The notes: generated from the sequence alone by a model not told the origin. A stretch of 64,000 nucleotides of DNA from DASSKA01 sp035765755 (GCA_035765755.1 DASTWW010000212.1:1-64000), one strand, 5' to 3'. Counted from the stretch's first letter, positions 16,788 to 25,683 are shown. Made by a program: numbers and translations.

Positions 16788-17390
16788 TCATGGGAGCGCG
16801 GTGCGCGCCAGCAGCTCATCGAGCTTCGCCTCCAGCCGGGCAACCGTCTCGCCTTCCACCAGCCGCAGCCGAGCCGCTAGCCGGTCGACGTCGGCCTTGG
16901 TGGGTGTCTGGTACTCCGGGGCCACCGTGGCCACCACCGCACCACCGGGCTCGATCGTGACCCGCTCGGCCTCCGAGACATCGTTGGCGTTCTGGCGGCG
17001 CAGGGCGGCCTCCACGTCGGCCTGGCGCAACCCGAGACGACGCAACGTCTGCGTGTCCCAGCTGCCGTCCCGAGCCAGCACGGTCGGGGTGCCTTCCATG
17101 ACTCGGAACGTGCGATCGGAGCGCACCGACAGCCGGACCATGAGGGCGTTGAACCCCACCAGCACGGCCGCGCCGAGGAGGCCGCCGGCCAGCGAGTCGT
17201 CCGGCCCGATCACGGCGTTCTGCACCACGTTCGACAGCAGCAGCATGACGACGAGGTCGAAGGAGTTGAGCTGGGCGAGGTCCCGTTTTCCTGCCAGCCG
17301 GAGCAGTACCGCGAGTGCGACGTACACGACGATCGTCCGGAGGATCTTCTCCGGCGCGCTCACGCCGAGGTTGATGAGGTCGTTCCACAT
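16788..17390 (-). CDS. DUF421/YetF-type membrane protein
   Basis: About 200 residues: an N-terminal block of three hydrophobic helices containing LRLAGKRDLAQLNSFDLVVMLLLSNVVQNAVIG, followed by the small cytoplasmic YetF domain (GTPTVLARDGSWDTQTLRRLGLRQ...VEAALRRQN) and a C-terminal coiled coil (VDRLAARLRLVEGETVARLEAKLDELL). The family is widespread and linked in Bacillus to spore or membrane protection; molecular role unknown. ATG 17390 is chosen; a GTG at 17405 is an alternative, and anything further upstream would overlap the divergent purC promoter. Confidence 0.8.
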   Translation of the reverse strand: MWNDLINLGVSAPEKILRTIVVYVALAVLLRLAGKRDLAQLNSFDLVVMLLLSNVVQNAVIGPDDSLAGGLLGAAVLVGFNALMVRLSVRSDRTFRVMEGTPTVLARDGSWDTQTLRRLGLRQADVEAALRRQNANDVSEAERVTIEPGGAVVATVAPEYQTPTKADVDRLAARLRLVEGETVARLEAKLDELLARTALP

Positions 17391-17414
17391 GGCCTCATGG
17401 TCCACTCCGTGCCG

Positions 17415-17451
17415 CCCACCTGGTGGGATCTCGACGCCGTAGGATCTGCCC
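17415..17451 (+). promoter_or_regulatory. purC leaderless promoter with dyad
   Basis: TAGGAT at 17440-17445 is 6 bp before the purC ATG (17452), typical of a leaderless transcript. The -35 region holds a perfect dyad CCCACC-T-GGTGGG (17415-17427), a possible repressor site shared with the divergent DUF421 gene. Confidence 0.4.
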
Positions 17452-18333
17452 ATGGCGAGCCCTGCGACCAGAACGGACACGATCGACGGTGCGGTGCACG
17501 TGCACTCCGGGAAGGTGCGCGACCTCTACCGGTACCCCGACGGCCGACTGCTGATGGTGGCCAGTGACCGGATCTCCGCCTACGACTTCGTGCTCGACAC
17601 CACGATCCCCGACAAGGGCGCGATCCTCACCCGGATGTCGCTGTGGTGGTTCGAGCAGCTCGCCGACCTGGTGCCCAACCACGTGCTGTCCTCCGACGTA
17701 CCTCCCGACGTGACCGGCCGCGCGGTGATCTGCGAGAGCCTTTCCATGTACCCGGTCGAGTGCGTGGCCCGCGGCTACCTCACCGGGTCCGGGCTGCTGG
17801 ACTACCAGGCCACCGGCCAGGTGTGCGGCATCCCGCTTCCCGACGGCCTCGAGGACGGCAGCCGACTGCCCGAGCCGGTGTTCACGCCCGCGACCAAGGC
17901 GGCGCTGGGCGAGCACGACGAAAACGTCTCGTACGACGCGGTGGTCGCTGAGGTGGGGGCCGAGGCCGCGGAACGACTGCGTGACCTCACGTTGCAGGTC
18001 TACCGGAGGGCTGAAGCGCTGGCGAAGGACCGCGGCATCGTGCTCGCCGACACCAAGCTGGAGTTCGGCTCCCGCGACGACGGCACCATCGTGCTCGCCG
18101 ACGAGGTGCTCACCCCGGACTCGTCACGGTTCTGGCCGGTCGACGAGTGGCAGCCCGGCCGACCCCAACCGTCGTACGACAAGCAGATCGTTCGCAACTG
18201 GCTGACCTCCCCCGCCAGCGGCTGGGACCGCGGCTCGGGCACCCCGCCCCCGCCGCTTCCGGAGGAGGTCGTGGCGCGCACTCGGGCTCGCTACATCGAG
18301 GCCTACGAGCGGCTCACCGGGGAGCGCTTCTAA
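17452..18333 (+). CDS. purC: Phosphoribosylaminoimidazole-succinocarboxamide synthase
   Basis: The 293-residue SAICAR synthetase condenses CAIR with aspartate using ATP (step 8 of IMP synthesis). The N-terminal HSGKVRDLYRYPDGRLLMVASDRISAYD, the VECVARGYLTGSG strand and LADTKLEFGSRDDG are family signatures. Length is standard for the longer, yeast-like bacterial form. It has its own promoter and is followed 16 bp later by an acyl-CoA synthetase gene. Confidence 0.96.
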   Translation: MASPATRTDTIDGAVHVHSGKVRDLYRYPDGRLLMVASDRISAYDFVLDTTIPDKGAILTRMSLWWFEQLADLVPNHVLSSDVPPDVTGRAVICESLSMYPVECVARGYLTGSGLLDYQATGQVCGIPLPDGLEDGSRLPEPVFTPATKAALGEHDENVSYDAVVAEVGAEAAERLRDLTLQVYRRAEALAKDRGIVLADTKLEFGSRDDGTIVLADEVLTPDSSRFWPVDEWQPGRPQPSYDKQIVRNWLTSPASGWDRGSGTPPPPLPEEVVARTRARYIEAYERLTGERF

Positions 18334-18349
18334 CCGAGAGGAGTACGAC

Positions 18350-19900
18350 GTGCTGAACCTGTCCCTGTTCCTGGAAGACTCCGCCCGCTCCCACCCGGAC
18401 CGGGACGCCGTCGTGCTCGGGGACACGCGGCTGACCTATGCGCAGGTGGACGGGTTCGCCAACCGGGTCGCCAACCTGCTGTGCTCGCGAGGCGTCCGTC
18501 CTGGTGACAAGGTCGCGCTCTCGTGCCCGAACCTGCCGTACTTCCCGATCGTCTACTACGGGATCCTCAAGGCCGGCGCGGTCGTCGTACCTCTCAACGT
18601 GCTGCTGAAGGGCCGCGAGATCGCCTACCACCTCGGCGACTCGGACGCGAAGGCGTATTTCTGCTTCGAGGGCACCCCCGACCTGCCGATGGGGCAAGAG
18701 GGCGCTGTCGGGTTCGAGCAGGCAGACGGCTGCGAGCAGTTCTTCCTGATCACCGCCGACCCGACCGCCGCCTCGCCGATCGACGGCGTGCAGACGCTCG
18801 GCCAGGCGGTCGCCGACCAGCCGGCCACGTTCGAGTCGGTGGCCACCGAGGCGACCGACACCGCGGTGATCCTCTACACCAGCGGTACGACGGGGCAGCC
18901 GAAGGGCGCGGAGCTCACCCACTCCAACATGGTGATGAACGCGATCACCAGCAACCGGTTGTTCGACACCGTGGCCAGCCAGCACGACACCCACCTGCTG
19001 ACCCTGCCGCTGTTCCACTCGTTCGGACAGACGGTGAACATGAACGCCGGCTTCGCCGTCGGCGCCACCATGGTGCTGCTGCCGCGGTTCGAGGCCAAGC
19101 AGGCGCTGGCGCTGATGCAGAAGGAGGACATCACCTTCTTCGCCGGCGTGCCGACGATGTACTGGGGGCTGCTCGGCGCGCTCAGCGACGACGTCGACGT
19201 GAAGCGGATCGCCGGCAACCTGCGGCGTGCCGTCTCCGGCGGCTCGGCGCTGCCGATGGAGATCCTCAAGCAGTTCGAGACCAAGTTCGGGGTGCAGATC
19301 CTCGAGGGCTACGGGCTGTCCGAGACCTCGCCGGTGGCCACCTTCAGCGACCCGGACCGGGACCCCCGGCCCGGGTCGATCGGCGTGCCGATCTGGGGCG
19401 TCTGGATGAAGCTGGTCGACCCGGACTGGAAGACGATCGAAGGCGCCGACGAGGTGGGCGAGATCGCGATCCGTGGTCACAACATCATGAAGGGCTACTT
19501 CAACCGGCCGGAAGCGACCGCCGAGGTGCTGCGCGACGGCTGGTTCCGCACCGGCGACCTGGCCCGCCGCGACGAGGACGGCTTCTACTACATCGTCGAC
19601 CGCGCCAAGGACATGATCATCCGCGGTGGCTTCAACGTGTACCCACGGGAGATCGAGGAGGTGCTGATGACGCATCCCGCCGTCTCGCTGGCCGCGGTCG
19701 TCGGTGTCCCGCACGAGAGCCACGGCGAGGAGATCAAGGCGTTCGTGATCCTCGAGCAGGGTCAGTCGATCACGTCCGAGGAGCTCATCGACTGGGGCAA
19801 GGAGCAGATGGCGAACTACAAGTACCCCCGCATCGTCGAGGTCGTCGACTCCCTGCCCATGACCGCCACCGGCAAGATCCTCAAGCGCGAGCTGTCCTGA
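18350..19900 (+). CDS. Acyl-CoA synthetase (AMP-forming, long-chain type)
   Basis: A 516-residue adenylate-forming ligase that activates a carboxylic acid, probably a fatty acid, to its CoA thioester through an acyl-AMP. Core motifs: ILYTSGTTGQPKGAELTH (phosphate-binding), LEGYGLSETSP, GWFRTGDLARRDEDGF, RAKDMIIRGGFNVYP and the C-terminal TATGKILKREL with the catalytic lysine. It begins with a GTG preceded by GAGAGGAG, 16 bp after purC. Homologues in actinobacteria are annotated as long-chain or medium-chain fatty acid ligases; chain length is not predictable. Confidence 0.9.
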   Translation: MLNLSLFLEDSARSHPDRDAVVLGDTRLTYAQVDGFANRVANLLCSRGVRPGDKVALSCPNLPYFPIVYYGILKAGAVVVPLNVLLKGREIAYHLGDSDAKAYFCFEGTPDLPMGQEGAVGFEQADGCEQFFLITADPTAASPIDGVQTLGQAVADQPATFESVATEATDTAVILYTSGTTGQPKGAELTHSNMVMNAITSNRLFDTVASQHDTHLLTLPLFHSFGQTVNMNAGFAVGATMVLLPRFEAKQALALMQKEDITFFAGVPTMYWGLLGALSDDVDVKRIAGNLRRAVSGGSALPMEILKQFETKFGVQILEGYGLSETSPVATFSDPDRDPRPGSIGVPIWGVWMKLVDPDWKTIEGADEVGEIAIRGHNIMKGYFNRPEATAEVLRDGWFRTGDLARRDEDGFYYIVDRAKDMIIRGGFNVYPREIEEVLMTHPAVSLAAVVGVPHESHGEEIKAFVILEQGQSITSEELIDWGKEQMANYKYPRIVEVVDSLPMTATGKILKRELS

Positions 19901-20023
19901 CAAGTCGCTGTGATTACGTAGTCCACCGGATACCGGTTCTCCGTCGGCACAGCGAGCCTTGAGGGCACGGCGCGACGCGGATCGGCTTCGTCGGGCCGTT
20001 CATCGCCCATCGAAGGAGAACCC

Positions 20024-20671
20024 ATGTCATCACGATCTCGCGCAGGAGCCGCCTGCCTGGTGATCGGCCCGCTGCTCGGCCTCGTCGCCATGCTCATCAC
20101 GCACTCCGTGTCGCACCATGCCGCCGACCAGGCGGCCGCGTTCACCGCCCACCCCACCGCGGCGCGGCTCGGGCTGGGTATCGGAGCGCTGGCAGTCGTC
20201 CTGCTCGCCGGCGGCCTGGTCTGGCTGGCCTGGATGACGCACGAGAGGTCACCGGGGCTCGCCTTCGCCGGCGGCGTGCTCGGTGTGCTCGGCAGCTTCT
20301 CCGTGGTCGCCGACGACCTCGTGCATCTGTCCGGTGCCCTGATCGCCAACGGACACAGCGTCACGCAGGCCACGTCTCTGATCGACCCGCTGTACTCCGG
20401 AGGTGTCGTGGCGGTCGGTCCGCTCTCCGAGCTCGGTGACCTCGGGACCATCCTGCTCGTCGTGGCCGCGCTGCGGATCGGGGCGCCGCGATGGGCGGCC
20501 GCGGTCGTCATCGTCGGAGTGCTCGTCGAGGGCGCCGGCTTCGGGATCGGCACCCGGTACCTGGCCGCTGTCGGGTTCGTTCTGGCCTTCGTGGGCTTCG
20601 CCGCGATCGTGCGGGCCCTGCTCAGCGGCCAGCCCGCGGTCGAGCCAGCGATGGCCGCCCAGCACGTCTGA
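20024..20671 (+). CDS. Integral membrane protein, unknown function
   Basis: A 215-residue protein with about five to six hydrophobic helices (near residues 8-25, 47-68, 78-95, 130-150, 155-172 and 180-200). No catalytic motif is apparent; a single conserved-looking polar region is HSVSHHAADQAAAFTAHP between helices 1 and 2. Start ATG 20024 has GAAGGAG 7 nt before it. Some DUF4386-like proteins share this helix layout, but I cannot confirm membership. The codon usage is native. Neighbours are an acyl-CoA synthetase and purS. Confidence 0.7.
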   Translation: MSSRSRAGAACLVIGPLLGLVAMLITHSVSHHAADQAAAFTAHPTAARLGLGIGALAVVLLAGGLVWLAWMTHERSPGLAFAGGVLGVLGSFSVVADDLVHLSGALIANGHSVTQATSLIDPLYSGGVVAVGPLSELGDLGTILLVVAALRIGAPRWAAAVVIVGVLVEGAGFGIGTRYLAAVGFVLAFVGFAAIVRALLSGQPAVEPAMAAQHV

Positions 20672-20682
20672 CCGCTCCTGAG

Positions 20683-20741
20683 TTGCCAGGCGCTGGACCG
20701 GCTATGGCCGGTCACCGGCCTGGCAAGTCGGCGACTAGACT
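20683..20741 (+). promoter_or_regulatory. Nested dyads and promoter upstream of purSQ
   Basis: A perfect outer dyad TTGCCAGGC (20683-20691) / GCCTGGCAA (20718-20726) encloses ACCGGC/GCCGGT (20697-20702 and 20707-20712), and a competing hairpin GGCCGGT-C-ACCGGCC (20706-20720) shares bases with both. A -10-like TAGACT follows at 20736-20741. It could terminate the upstream gene or be a DNA operator for purSQ. Confidence 0.45.
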
Positions 20742-20779
20742 GAGCCGCGCCGGATCCCCCGTTTCACAAGGAGCCTTTC

Positions 20780-21034
20780 GTGGCCCGTGTCGTCGTCGAC
20801 GTCATGCTCAAGCCCGAGATCCTCGACCCGCAGGGCAAGGCCGTTCAGGGCGCGCTGCCCCGGCTCGGCTTCGAGGGGATCAGCGACGTACGCCAGGGCA
20901 AGCGCTTCGAGCTCGAGGTGGACGGCGAGCTCACCGAGCAGCGGCTGGCGGAGGTGCGCGAGATCGCCGAGAAGCTGCTGTCCAACCCGGTGATCGAGGA
21001 CTTCACGGTGCACACCGACGGGGCCGGCGCGTGA
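20780..21034 (+). CDS. purS: Phosphoribosylformylglycinamidine synthase subunit PurS
   Basis: The 84-residue subunit bridges PurQ and PurL in the FGAM synthase complex (step 4 of IMP synthesis), helping ammonia transfer. The family pattern VVVDVMLKPEILDPQGKAVQGALPRLGF and the C-terminal NPVIEDFTV are unambiguous. The GTG start at 20780 follows AAGGAG by 6 nt. Its TGA overlaps the purQ GTG, giving translational coupling and equal subunit production. Confidence 0.95.
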   Translation: MARVVVDVMLKPEILDPQGKAVQGALPRLGFEGISDVRQGKRFELEVDGELTEQRLAEVREIAEKLLSNPVIEDFTVHTDGAGA

Positions 21035-21696
21035 AGGTCGGCGTTGTCACCTTCCCCGGTTCCCTCGACGACGTCGACGCCCGGCGGGCCGTCGTGCTCG
21101 CCGGCCACGAGGCCGTCGCGCTCTGGCACGGCGACCACGACCTGCGCGGCGTGGACGCGGTGATCCTGCCGGGCGGGTTCTCCTATGGCGACTACCTGCG
21201 CTGCGGGGCGATCAGCCGGTTCTCCCCGGTGATGACCGAGGTGGTCGCGGCCGCCGAGCGCGGCATGCCGGTGCTCGGGATCTGCAACGGCTTCCAGGTC
21301 CTGTGCGAGTCGCACCTGCTTCCTGGTGCGCTGATCCGCAACAACCACCAGAAGTTCGTCTGCCGCGACCAGCGGCTGCGGGTGCAGAACAACAAGACCG
21401 CGTGGACCTCCTCGTACGACGAGGGCGTCGAGATCACCGTGGTGCTCAAGAACGGCGAGGGCAGCTACGTCGCCGACGCGGCGACCCTCGACATGCTCGA
21501 GGGTGAGGGCCGGGTCGTCGTGCGGTATCTCGACGTGAACCCGAACGGGTCGCTGCGCGACATCGCGGGGATCACCAACGAGCGCGGCAACGTGGTCGGT
21601 CTGATGCCGCATCCCGAGCACGCCGTGGAGGACCTGTGCGGTCCGGGCACGGACGGGCTCGGGTTCTTCACCTCGCTGCTCGCGCCGGTCGGCTAG
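21031..21696 (+). CDS. purQ: Phosphoribosylformylglycinamidine synthase subunit PurQ (glutaminase)
   Basis: The 221-residue class I glutamine amidotransferase releases ammonia for PurL. The nucleophile elbow is VLGICNGFQVL with the catalytic cysteine, and the His-Glu pair is in GLMPHPEHAVED. The oxyanion strand GGFSYGDYLRCGAI is present. It overlaps purS by 4 bp (GTGA). The partner purL is not adjacent but lies 12 kb away at 34020, an arrangement seen in several actinobacteria. Confidence 0.96.
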   Translation: MKVGVVTFPGSLDDVDARRAVVLAGHEAVALWHGDHDLRGVDAVILPGGFSYGDYLRCGAISRFSPVMTEVVAAAERGMPVLGICNGFQVLCESHLLPGALIRNNHQKFVCRDQRLRVQNNKTAWTSSYDEGVEITVVLKNGEGSYVADAATLDMLEGEGRVVVRYLDVNPNGSLRDIAGITNERGNVVGLMPHPEHAVEDLCGPGTDGLGFFTSLLAPVG

Positions 21697-21706
21697 CACG
21701 GGCTGG

Positions 21707-21742
21707 CCCCGAGGAGCCTCGGTGGGTAGAGGCCCCTCGGGG
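21707..21742. terminator. Hairpin between purQ and the convergent phosphoesterase gene
   Basis: CCCCGAGG (21707-21714) pairs perfectly with CCTCGGGG (21735-21742). It lies 10 bp after the purQ stop and 5 bp from the convergent gene's stop, so it can serve both transcripts, though there is no clear T-run. Confidence 0.5.
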
Positions 21743-21747
21743 GTCTG

Positions 21748-23946
21748 TCAGCCTGCGGCCCGCTCGACCCGGGCGATGAGCCGTCGCACCTGCCTGGTCA
21801 GCGAGTCCGCGCGGCGGACGTCCACCGGCTGGCCGTGGAACTCGGCGTTCTCGAGCACGTTGCCGATCTGGTTGGCGAGGTGGTTGCGGCTCTCCAGCCA
21901 GGAGCGGAGCCGGTGCTGGGTCTGCTCGTAGTACGAGTCGTCGTCCGTCGTACCGCTGGACAGGGCCCTGGTCGAGACCGCCAGGCTGGCCCGGCCGAGC
22001 CTGCCGAACGGCGCGTCGAGCTGCTTGTACGCCGCTCCCAGCCTGCGGAGCACTCGGCCATGGGTCTGCAGACTGCGGGGGGCCGAGGTCCGGTCGAGGA
22101 CCTGGGTGATGGTGCGGCCGTCGTGGGCGTAGTCGTCGCGCAGCCGCAGCAGGTCCAGCATGGTCGGCCGCACGTCCGTGTGGTCGGTCCACACCTTTCC
22201 GGTCTGCCCCAGGTTGCGCACGCCCGGGCCGACGAAGCCCAGCCAGGTGTTGGCGATCTCCGGATCGATGTCTCCGTGGTTCCAGGCGTAGGCGGAGTTG
22301 ATGCAGGTCTCGCAGGTATTGCTCGGGAAGTCGGTCAGGAAGTAGTTCGGGTCGCCGAAGAACGCGAACGAGGCGTTCCGGTCCGGGTCCCCGGCGGTGT
22401 ACATGTGCAGCAGCCGCATCTCCGCGTGACCGGCCATCCGCACCATCAGCTTGTCGGTGTTGCCGGTGTACGGGTTGACGGCGGTCAGGCCGGAAGTGGC
22501 TCGCTCGAAGGCACGGGTCGCCGGGTCGCTCTGGCCCGGGTTGCCGGACAGGTAGAACGTCGGGGCGTCGTCACCGTGCACGGTGAACTTGGTGGTGATT
22601 TCCGGGTACTGGTTGGCCATCAGCGTGTCGATGTTGGCGTTGATCTCGCCGATGTTGCCGGTCCAGTCGCATGGCTCGGTGACGCCGTCGCAGCCGGGGT
22701 TGTTCGGGGCGCTGCCGACGAAGTGGTCGCCCTCGTCGACGGTGAACACGAACAGCGTGTTGTGCTTGGTGATCCCGTCGTGGCGCAGCCGCTTGAAGAA
22801 CGCGGCGAAGGCGTCGTCGTACGCCTTCAGTTGGGCGACGTACCCCTCGCTGCCGGGGCCGTAGGCCTCGTGCGCGTTGCCGGAGGTGCCGTGGAAGTCG
22901 TGCGCGTCGGAGATGTAGGCGTAGGTGACCGGGATGCCGGCCTCCTGCATCTGCGCGGAGTAGGCCAACGACACGGCCGCGGACATGCCGTCGAAGCCGG
23001 GGAAGCCGGGGTTGCCGTACGGGTCGGTGATCGGGTTGCCCGCCAGGTCGGTGACCGGGGCGCTGGCGTCCTGGCCGGTGAGCAGCGGGTCGACCTCCTG
23101 GGCGCCGAACAGCCCCTTGAACCCGGTGTAGCCGCCCGGCTCCTCGGGCAGCGCGTCGGTCTGCCCGTTGGCGCAGGTCGCCGAGTGGCGGGCGCAGTGC
23201 ACCGCGAAGCCGACGAAGTCCGCCTGCGGCTTGGCGTGCGTCTTCGGATCCGTCTTGGGGTCGACGGCGGCGTCGTCCTTCGCCTCGTTCCACTGCGGCG
23301 ATCCCTCGCCGAAGACCGCGGTCATGTCGCCGGTCGGACTGGTGCTGGTGTTCTCCAGCACGGTGTTCGCGGTGGCGACCTCGCCGACGTCACAGCCCGA
23401 GCGGGTGAACGGCACCCAAGGAGCCGGCGGGTTGGTGCCGTCCGCGGTGACCATGTTCGGGATGCCGGGCGCGACCGGGTCGGTCCAGTAGCCGAAGGAG
23501 CTCTTGAAGTCGAACCCGTCGCCGTTGTAGCGGACGTAGCTGTTGCTGACCGTCTGGCCGTGCCGGTCCGGGTAGACGCCGGTCAGCGAGGACAGGATGC
23601 CGCCGGCGGTGTGCGAGATCAGGATCGTGTGGTCGTTGGAGAGCAGCGTGCCGTTGCGCTTCATGAAGGTCAGCAGGTGCGGCATCTGCTCGAGGTCGGA
23701 GGGCACGTTCGGCAGGTCCCGCCGCAGGTGGGTGTTGTCGAACTGCACGTAGATCACGTGCTTGACGGCGCCGCGCTTGCCGAGGACGCAGCCCCCGTTG
23801 GCGGCGGGTGCCTGCGGCGCGCGGGTGTGGTGCCGGGCGGAGGCGGTCGCCGGAGCGGCCCCGAGCAGCGCGGTGGCGGCCGCTGCCCCGGTCAGTGTGG
23901 CGGTGAGTACGGCGGTGGCGCGACGGGCGCCCGGACCAAGCTTCAC
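21748..23946 (-). CDS. Secreted phosphoesterase of the alkaline phosphatase superfamily
   Basis: A 732-residue exported protein with an N-terminal signal peptide (basic start, hydrophobic alanine-rich core, ASA cleavage region near residue 38). The body has the metallo-phosphoesterase layout: HVIYVQFDNTHLRRD at the first metal strand, the nucleophile region NDHTILISHTAGGILSSLTGVYPDRHG, and DEGDHF later as a metal ligand. It resembles phosphoesterase or acid-phosphatase families acting on phospholipids or phosphate esters. A C-terminal helical stretch follows. I chose GTG 23946 because GGGGAGAG lies 5 nt upstream and the product then begins with the signal peptide; the longer frame reads into repeat locus B. 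Confidence 0.82.
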   Translation of the reverse strand: MKLGPGARRATAVLTATLTGAAAATALLGAAPATASARHHTRAPQAPAANGGCVLGKRGAVKHVIYVQFDNTHLRRDLPNVPSDLEQMPHLLTFMKRNGTLLSNDHTILISHTAGGILSSLTGVYPDRHGQTVSNSYVRYNGDGFDFKSSFGYWTDPVAPGIPNMVTADGTNPPAPWVPFTRSGCDVGEVATANTVLENTSTSPTGDMTAVFGEGSPQWNEAKDDAAVDPKTDPKTHAKPQADFVGFAVHCARHSATCANGQTDALPEEPGGYTGFKGLFGAQEVDPLLTGQDASAPVTDLAGNPITDPYGNPGFPGFDGMSAAVSLAYSAQMQEAGIPVTYAYISDAHDFHGTSGNAHEAYGPGSEGYVAQLKAYDDAFAAFFKRLRHDGITKHNTLFVFTVDEGDHFVGSAPNNPGCDGVTEPCDWTGNIGEINANIDTLMANQYPEITTKFTVHGDDAPTFYLSGNPGQSDPATRAFERATSGLTAVNPYTGNTDKLMVRMAGHAEMRLLHMYTAGDPDRNASFAFFGDPNYFLTDFPSNTCETCINSAYAWNHGDIDPEIANTWLGFVGPGVRNLGQTGKVWTDHTDVRPTMLDLLRLRDDYAHDGRTITQVLDRTSAPRSLQTHGRVLRRLGAAYKQLDAPFGRLGRASLAVSTRALSSGTTDDDSYYEQTQHRLRSWLESRNHLANQIGNVLENAEFHGQPVDVRRADSLTRQVRRLIARVERAAG

Positions 23947-24067
23947 GGTCTCTCCCCGTTCGTAGGCCGGCGAGCCCGCCGGCCGAGACTGGCTGGTGAG
24001 GCCACACGTTAGACCGGTTCGCGAGGTTTGGGAATAGTCACACGTCTGCGCCGCATCTCCGCCGGTT

Positions 24068-24175
24068 CTTACCGACGTCGTGTCGATATCGCGACGTATA
24101 GGTCGCGCTCGACGTACCGACAACGTGTCGATATCGCGACGTATAGGTCGCGCTGGACGTACCGATATCGGTACG
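24068..24175 (+). repeat. 45-bp palindromic repeat, locus B (2 units plus end unit)
   Basis: Units start at 24068 and 24113, with a truncated one at 24158, an exact 45-bp period. The end piece is a perfect 18-bp palindrome CGTACCGATATCGGTACG (24158-24175). The internal hairpin reads CGCGACGTATAGGTCGCG; its loop GTATAG is the reverse complement of the loop type seen at the other loci (CTATRC). The array ends 14 bp from the stop of the LLM gene. Confidence 0.92.
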
Positions 24176-24189
24176 ACGGGGGAGGTGAC

Positions 24190-25191
24190 TCAGGCGGTGT
24201 AGGCCTTGGCGATCAGCTCGTAGGACAGCCGGCGCTCCGCGGGGTCGTGCACCTGGGTGGTGATGATCAGCTCGTCGGCATCGGCCTCGCGACGCCGGCG
24301 CTCCAGGTCGTCGCGGACCTGCTCCGGGGTGCCCACCGAGATGAACCGGCGCCGCCCGGCAGCGGCCTGCCGCTCGTCTGGGGTCCACGGATGCGCCGCG
24401 GCCTCCTCCGGCGTGGGCACCGGGCCGGGCCGGTTCTGCCGCAGCCGCAGGGTGGCCAGGTCGTTGGCCAGCGCGAGCTGCTCGGCGCGCTCCTCGGTCT
24501 CCGCGGCGATCGCCGCCACCCCGAGCATCACCTTGGGCGCGGCCAGCCGCGACGACGGCTCGAACCGCTCCCGGTAGATCCCCACCGCCTCGCCCGGGTC
24601 GGCCGACCCGAAGTGCCCCGCGAAGGCGAACCCGGTCCCGAACGCAGCGGCCGCCTGCCCGCCGTACAGGCTGGACCCGAGGATCCACAGCGGCGGCAGG
24701 GGTACGTCGTCAGGGATCGCGGTCAGTGGCTTGAACGGGTGGTCGTCGGGGAAGCCGTCGACGTAGGCCAGTAGCTCGGCGAACTGCTGCGGGAACTCCT
24801 CGGGGTCGACCCGGCCGCGGCGCAGCGCGAACGCGGTGAGCTGGTCGGTGCCCGGCGCGCGGCCGATACCGAGGTCGATCCGGCCGGGGTGCAGGCCCTC
24901 GAGCACCCGAAAGCTCTCCGCCACGGCGAGCGGCGCGTGGTTGGGCAGCATGATGCCGCCGCTGCCGACCCGGATCGTGCTGGTGTGCGCGGCCACCGTC
25001 GCGATCATCACCATCGGCGCGCTGCTCGCGACACTGGGGATGTTGTGGTGCTCGGCCAGCCAGTACCGCTCGTAGCCGTAGGACTCCGCCGCCTTCGCCA
25101 GCGCAATCGTGTCGTGCAGCGCCGACGACGGCGGCCGGCCGGCGGGGATCGGGGACAGGTCCAGGACGGAGAGCTGCACGGTGGTGGTCAC
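24190..25191 (-). CDS. LLM-class flavin-dependent oxidoreductase
   Basis: A 333-residue luciferase-like (bacterial luciferase family) TIM-barrel protein that would use reduced FMN or F420. Typical landmarks: VLDLSPIPAG at the N-terminus, YWLAEHHNIPSVASSAP, RVGSGGIMLPNHAPLAVAESFRVLE, RIDLGIGRAPGTD and the C-terminal VGTPEQVRDDL. This is the YhbW/alkane-monooxygenase-like subgroup (MsnO8 family) by motif. GTG 25191 was taken as start because the conserved strand begins right after; a TTG at 25203 is possible. Substrate unknown. Confidence 0.87.
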   Translation of the reverse strand: MTTTVQLSVLDLSPIPAGRPPSSALHDTIALAKAAESYGYERYWLAEHHNIPSVASSAPMVMIATVAAHTSTIRVGSGGIMLPNHAPLAVAESFRVLEGLHPGRIDLGIGRAPGTDQLTAFALRRGRVDPEEFPQQFAELLAYVDGFPDDHPFKPLTAIPDDVPLPPLWILGSSLYGGQAAAAFGTGFAFAGHFGSADPGEAVGIYRERFEPSSRLAAPKVMLGVAAIAAETEERAEQLALANDLATLRLRQNRPGPVPTPEEAAAHPWTPDERQAAAGRRRFISVGTPEQVRDDLERRRREADADELIITTQVHDPAERRLSYELIAKAYTA

Positions 25192-25247
25192 GTTTGCCCC
25201 CAACGCCCGATGTCCGCGTCGGATTCCCCGGGGGTAGCGTCGGAGCC

Positions 25248-25616
25248 GTGGGCAAGGTCACCGTGCAGCGCGTCCGGGAGTACGTCGGACAGGGCGATCG
25301 CCCTGCGCGCACGGCGGTGTTCCTCGTCGACCGGGTCTGGCCGCGCGGACTGTCGAAGGCCGACCTGGACGCGGTCTGGGCCAAGGAGGTCGGCCCGAGC
25401 ACCGAGCTGCGCAAGTGGTTCGGCCACGACCCGCAGCGTTGGCAGGAGTTCACGAAGCGCTACCGCGCCGAGCTCGACGAACGCCCCGAGAGCGCGGCAC
25501 CGCTACGCGAAGCGCTGGCCAAGCAGGACGTGCTGCTGCTCTTCGACGCCAAGGACACCGAGCACAACCAGGCCGTGGTCCTCGCCGGCTGGCTGCGCCA
25601 GCAGTCCTCGTCCTGA
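25248..25616 (+). CDS. DUF488 family protein
   Basis: A 122-residue protein of the DUF488 family with the conserved VFLVDRVWPRGLSKADLDAVWAKEVGPSTELRKWFGHDPQRW block and the C-terminal VLLLFDAKDTEHNQAVVLAGWL. Family members (YeaO-like) have been seen in heavy-metal and oxidative stress loci, but biochemical function is unknown. GTG 25248 gives the usual N-terminus VTVQRVREY. It diverges from the LLM oxidoreductase gene with about 55 bp between starts. Confidence 0.85.
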   Translation: MGKVTVQRVREYVGQGDRPARTAVFLVDRVWPRGLSKADLDAVWAKEVGPSTELRKWFGHDPQRWQEFTKRYRAELDERPESAAPLREALAKQDVLLLFDAKDTEHNQAVVLAGWLRQQSSS

Positions 25617-25683
25617 TATCCGATCACGTCAGGGTGGACAAGCGCCCCGCGGCTATCGTGACCGTCGAGGAGGGCAGAGCAGG

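Noticed and set aside
19901..20023. Possible tRNA or small RNA gene in the gap after the acyl-CoA synthetase
   Set aside because: No cloverleaf, T-loop or CCA-like end; only a short ACCGG-ATA-CCGGT stem is visible, so nothing is claimed.
23947..24123. N-terminal extension of the secreted phosphoesterase into repeat locus B
   Set aside because: The GTG at 23946 has GGGGAGAG at 5 nt and begins a good signal peptide; the extension would bury it and translate repeat DNA.
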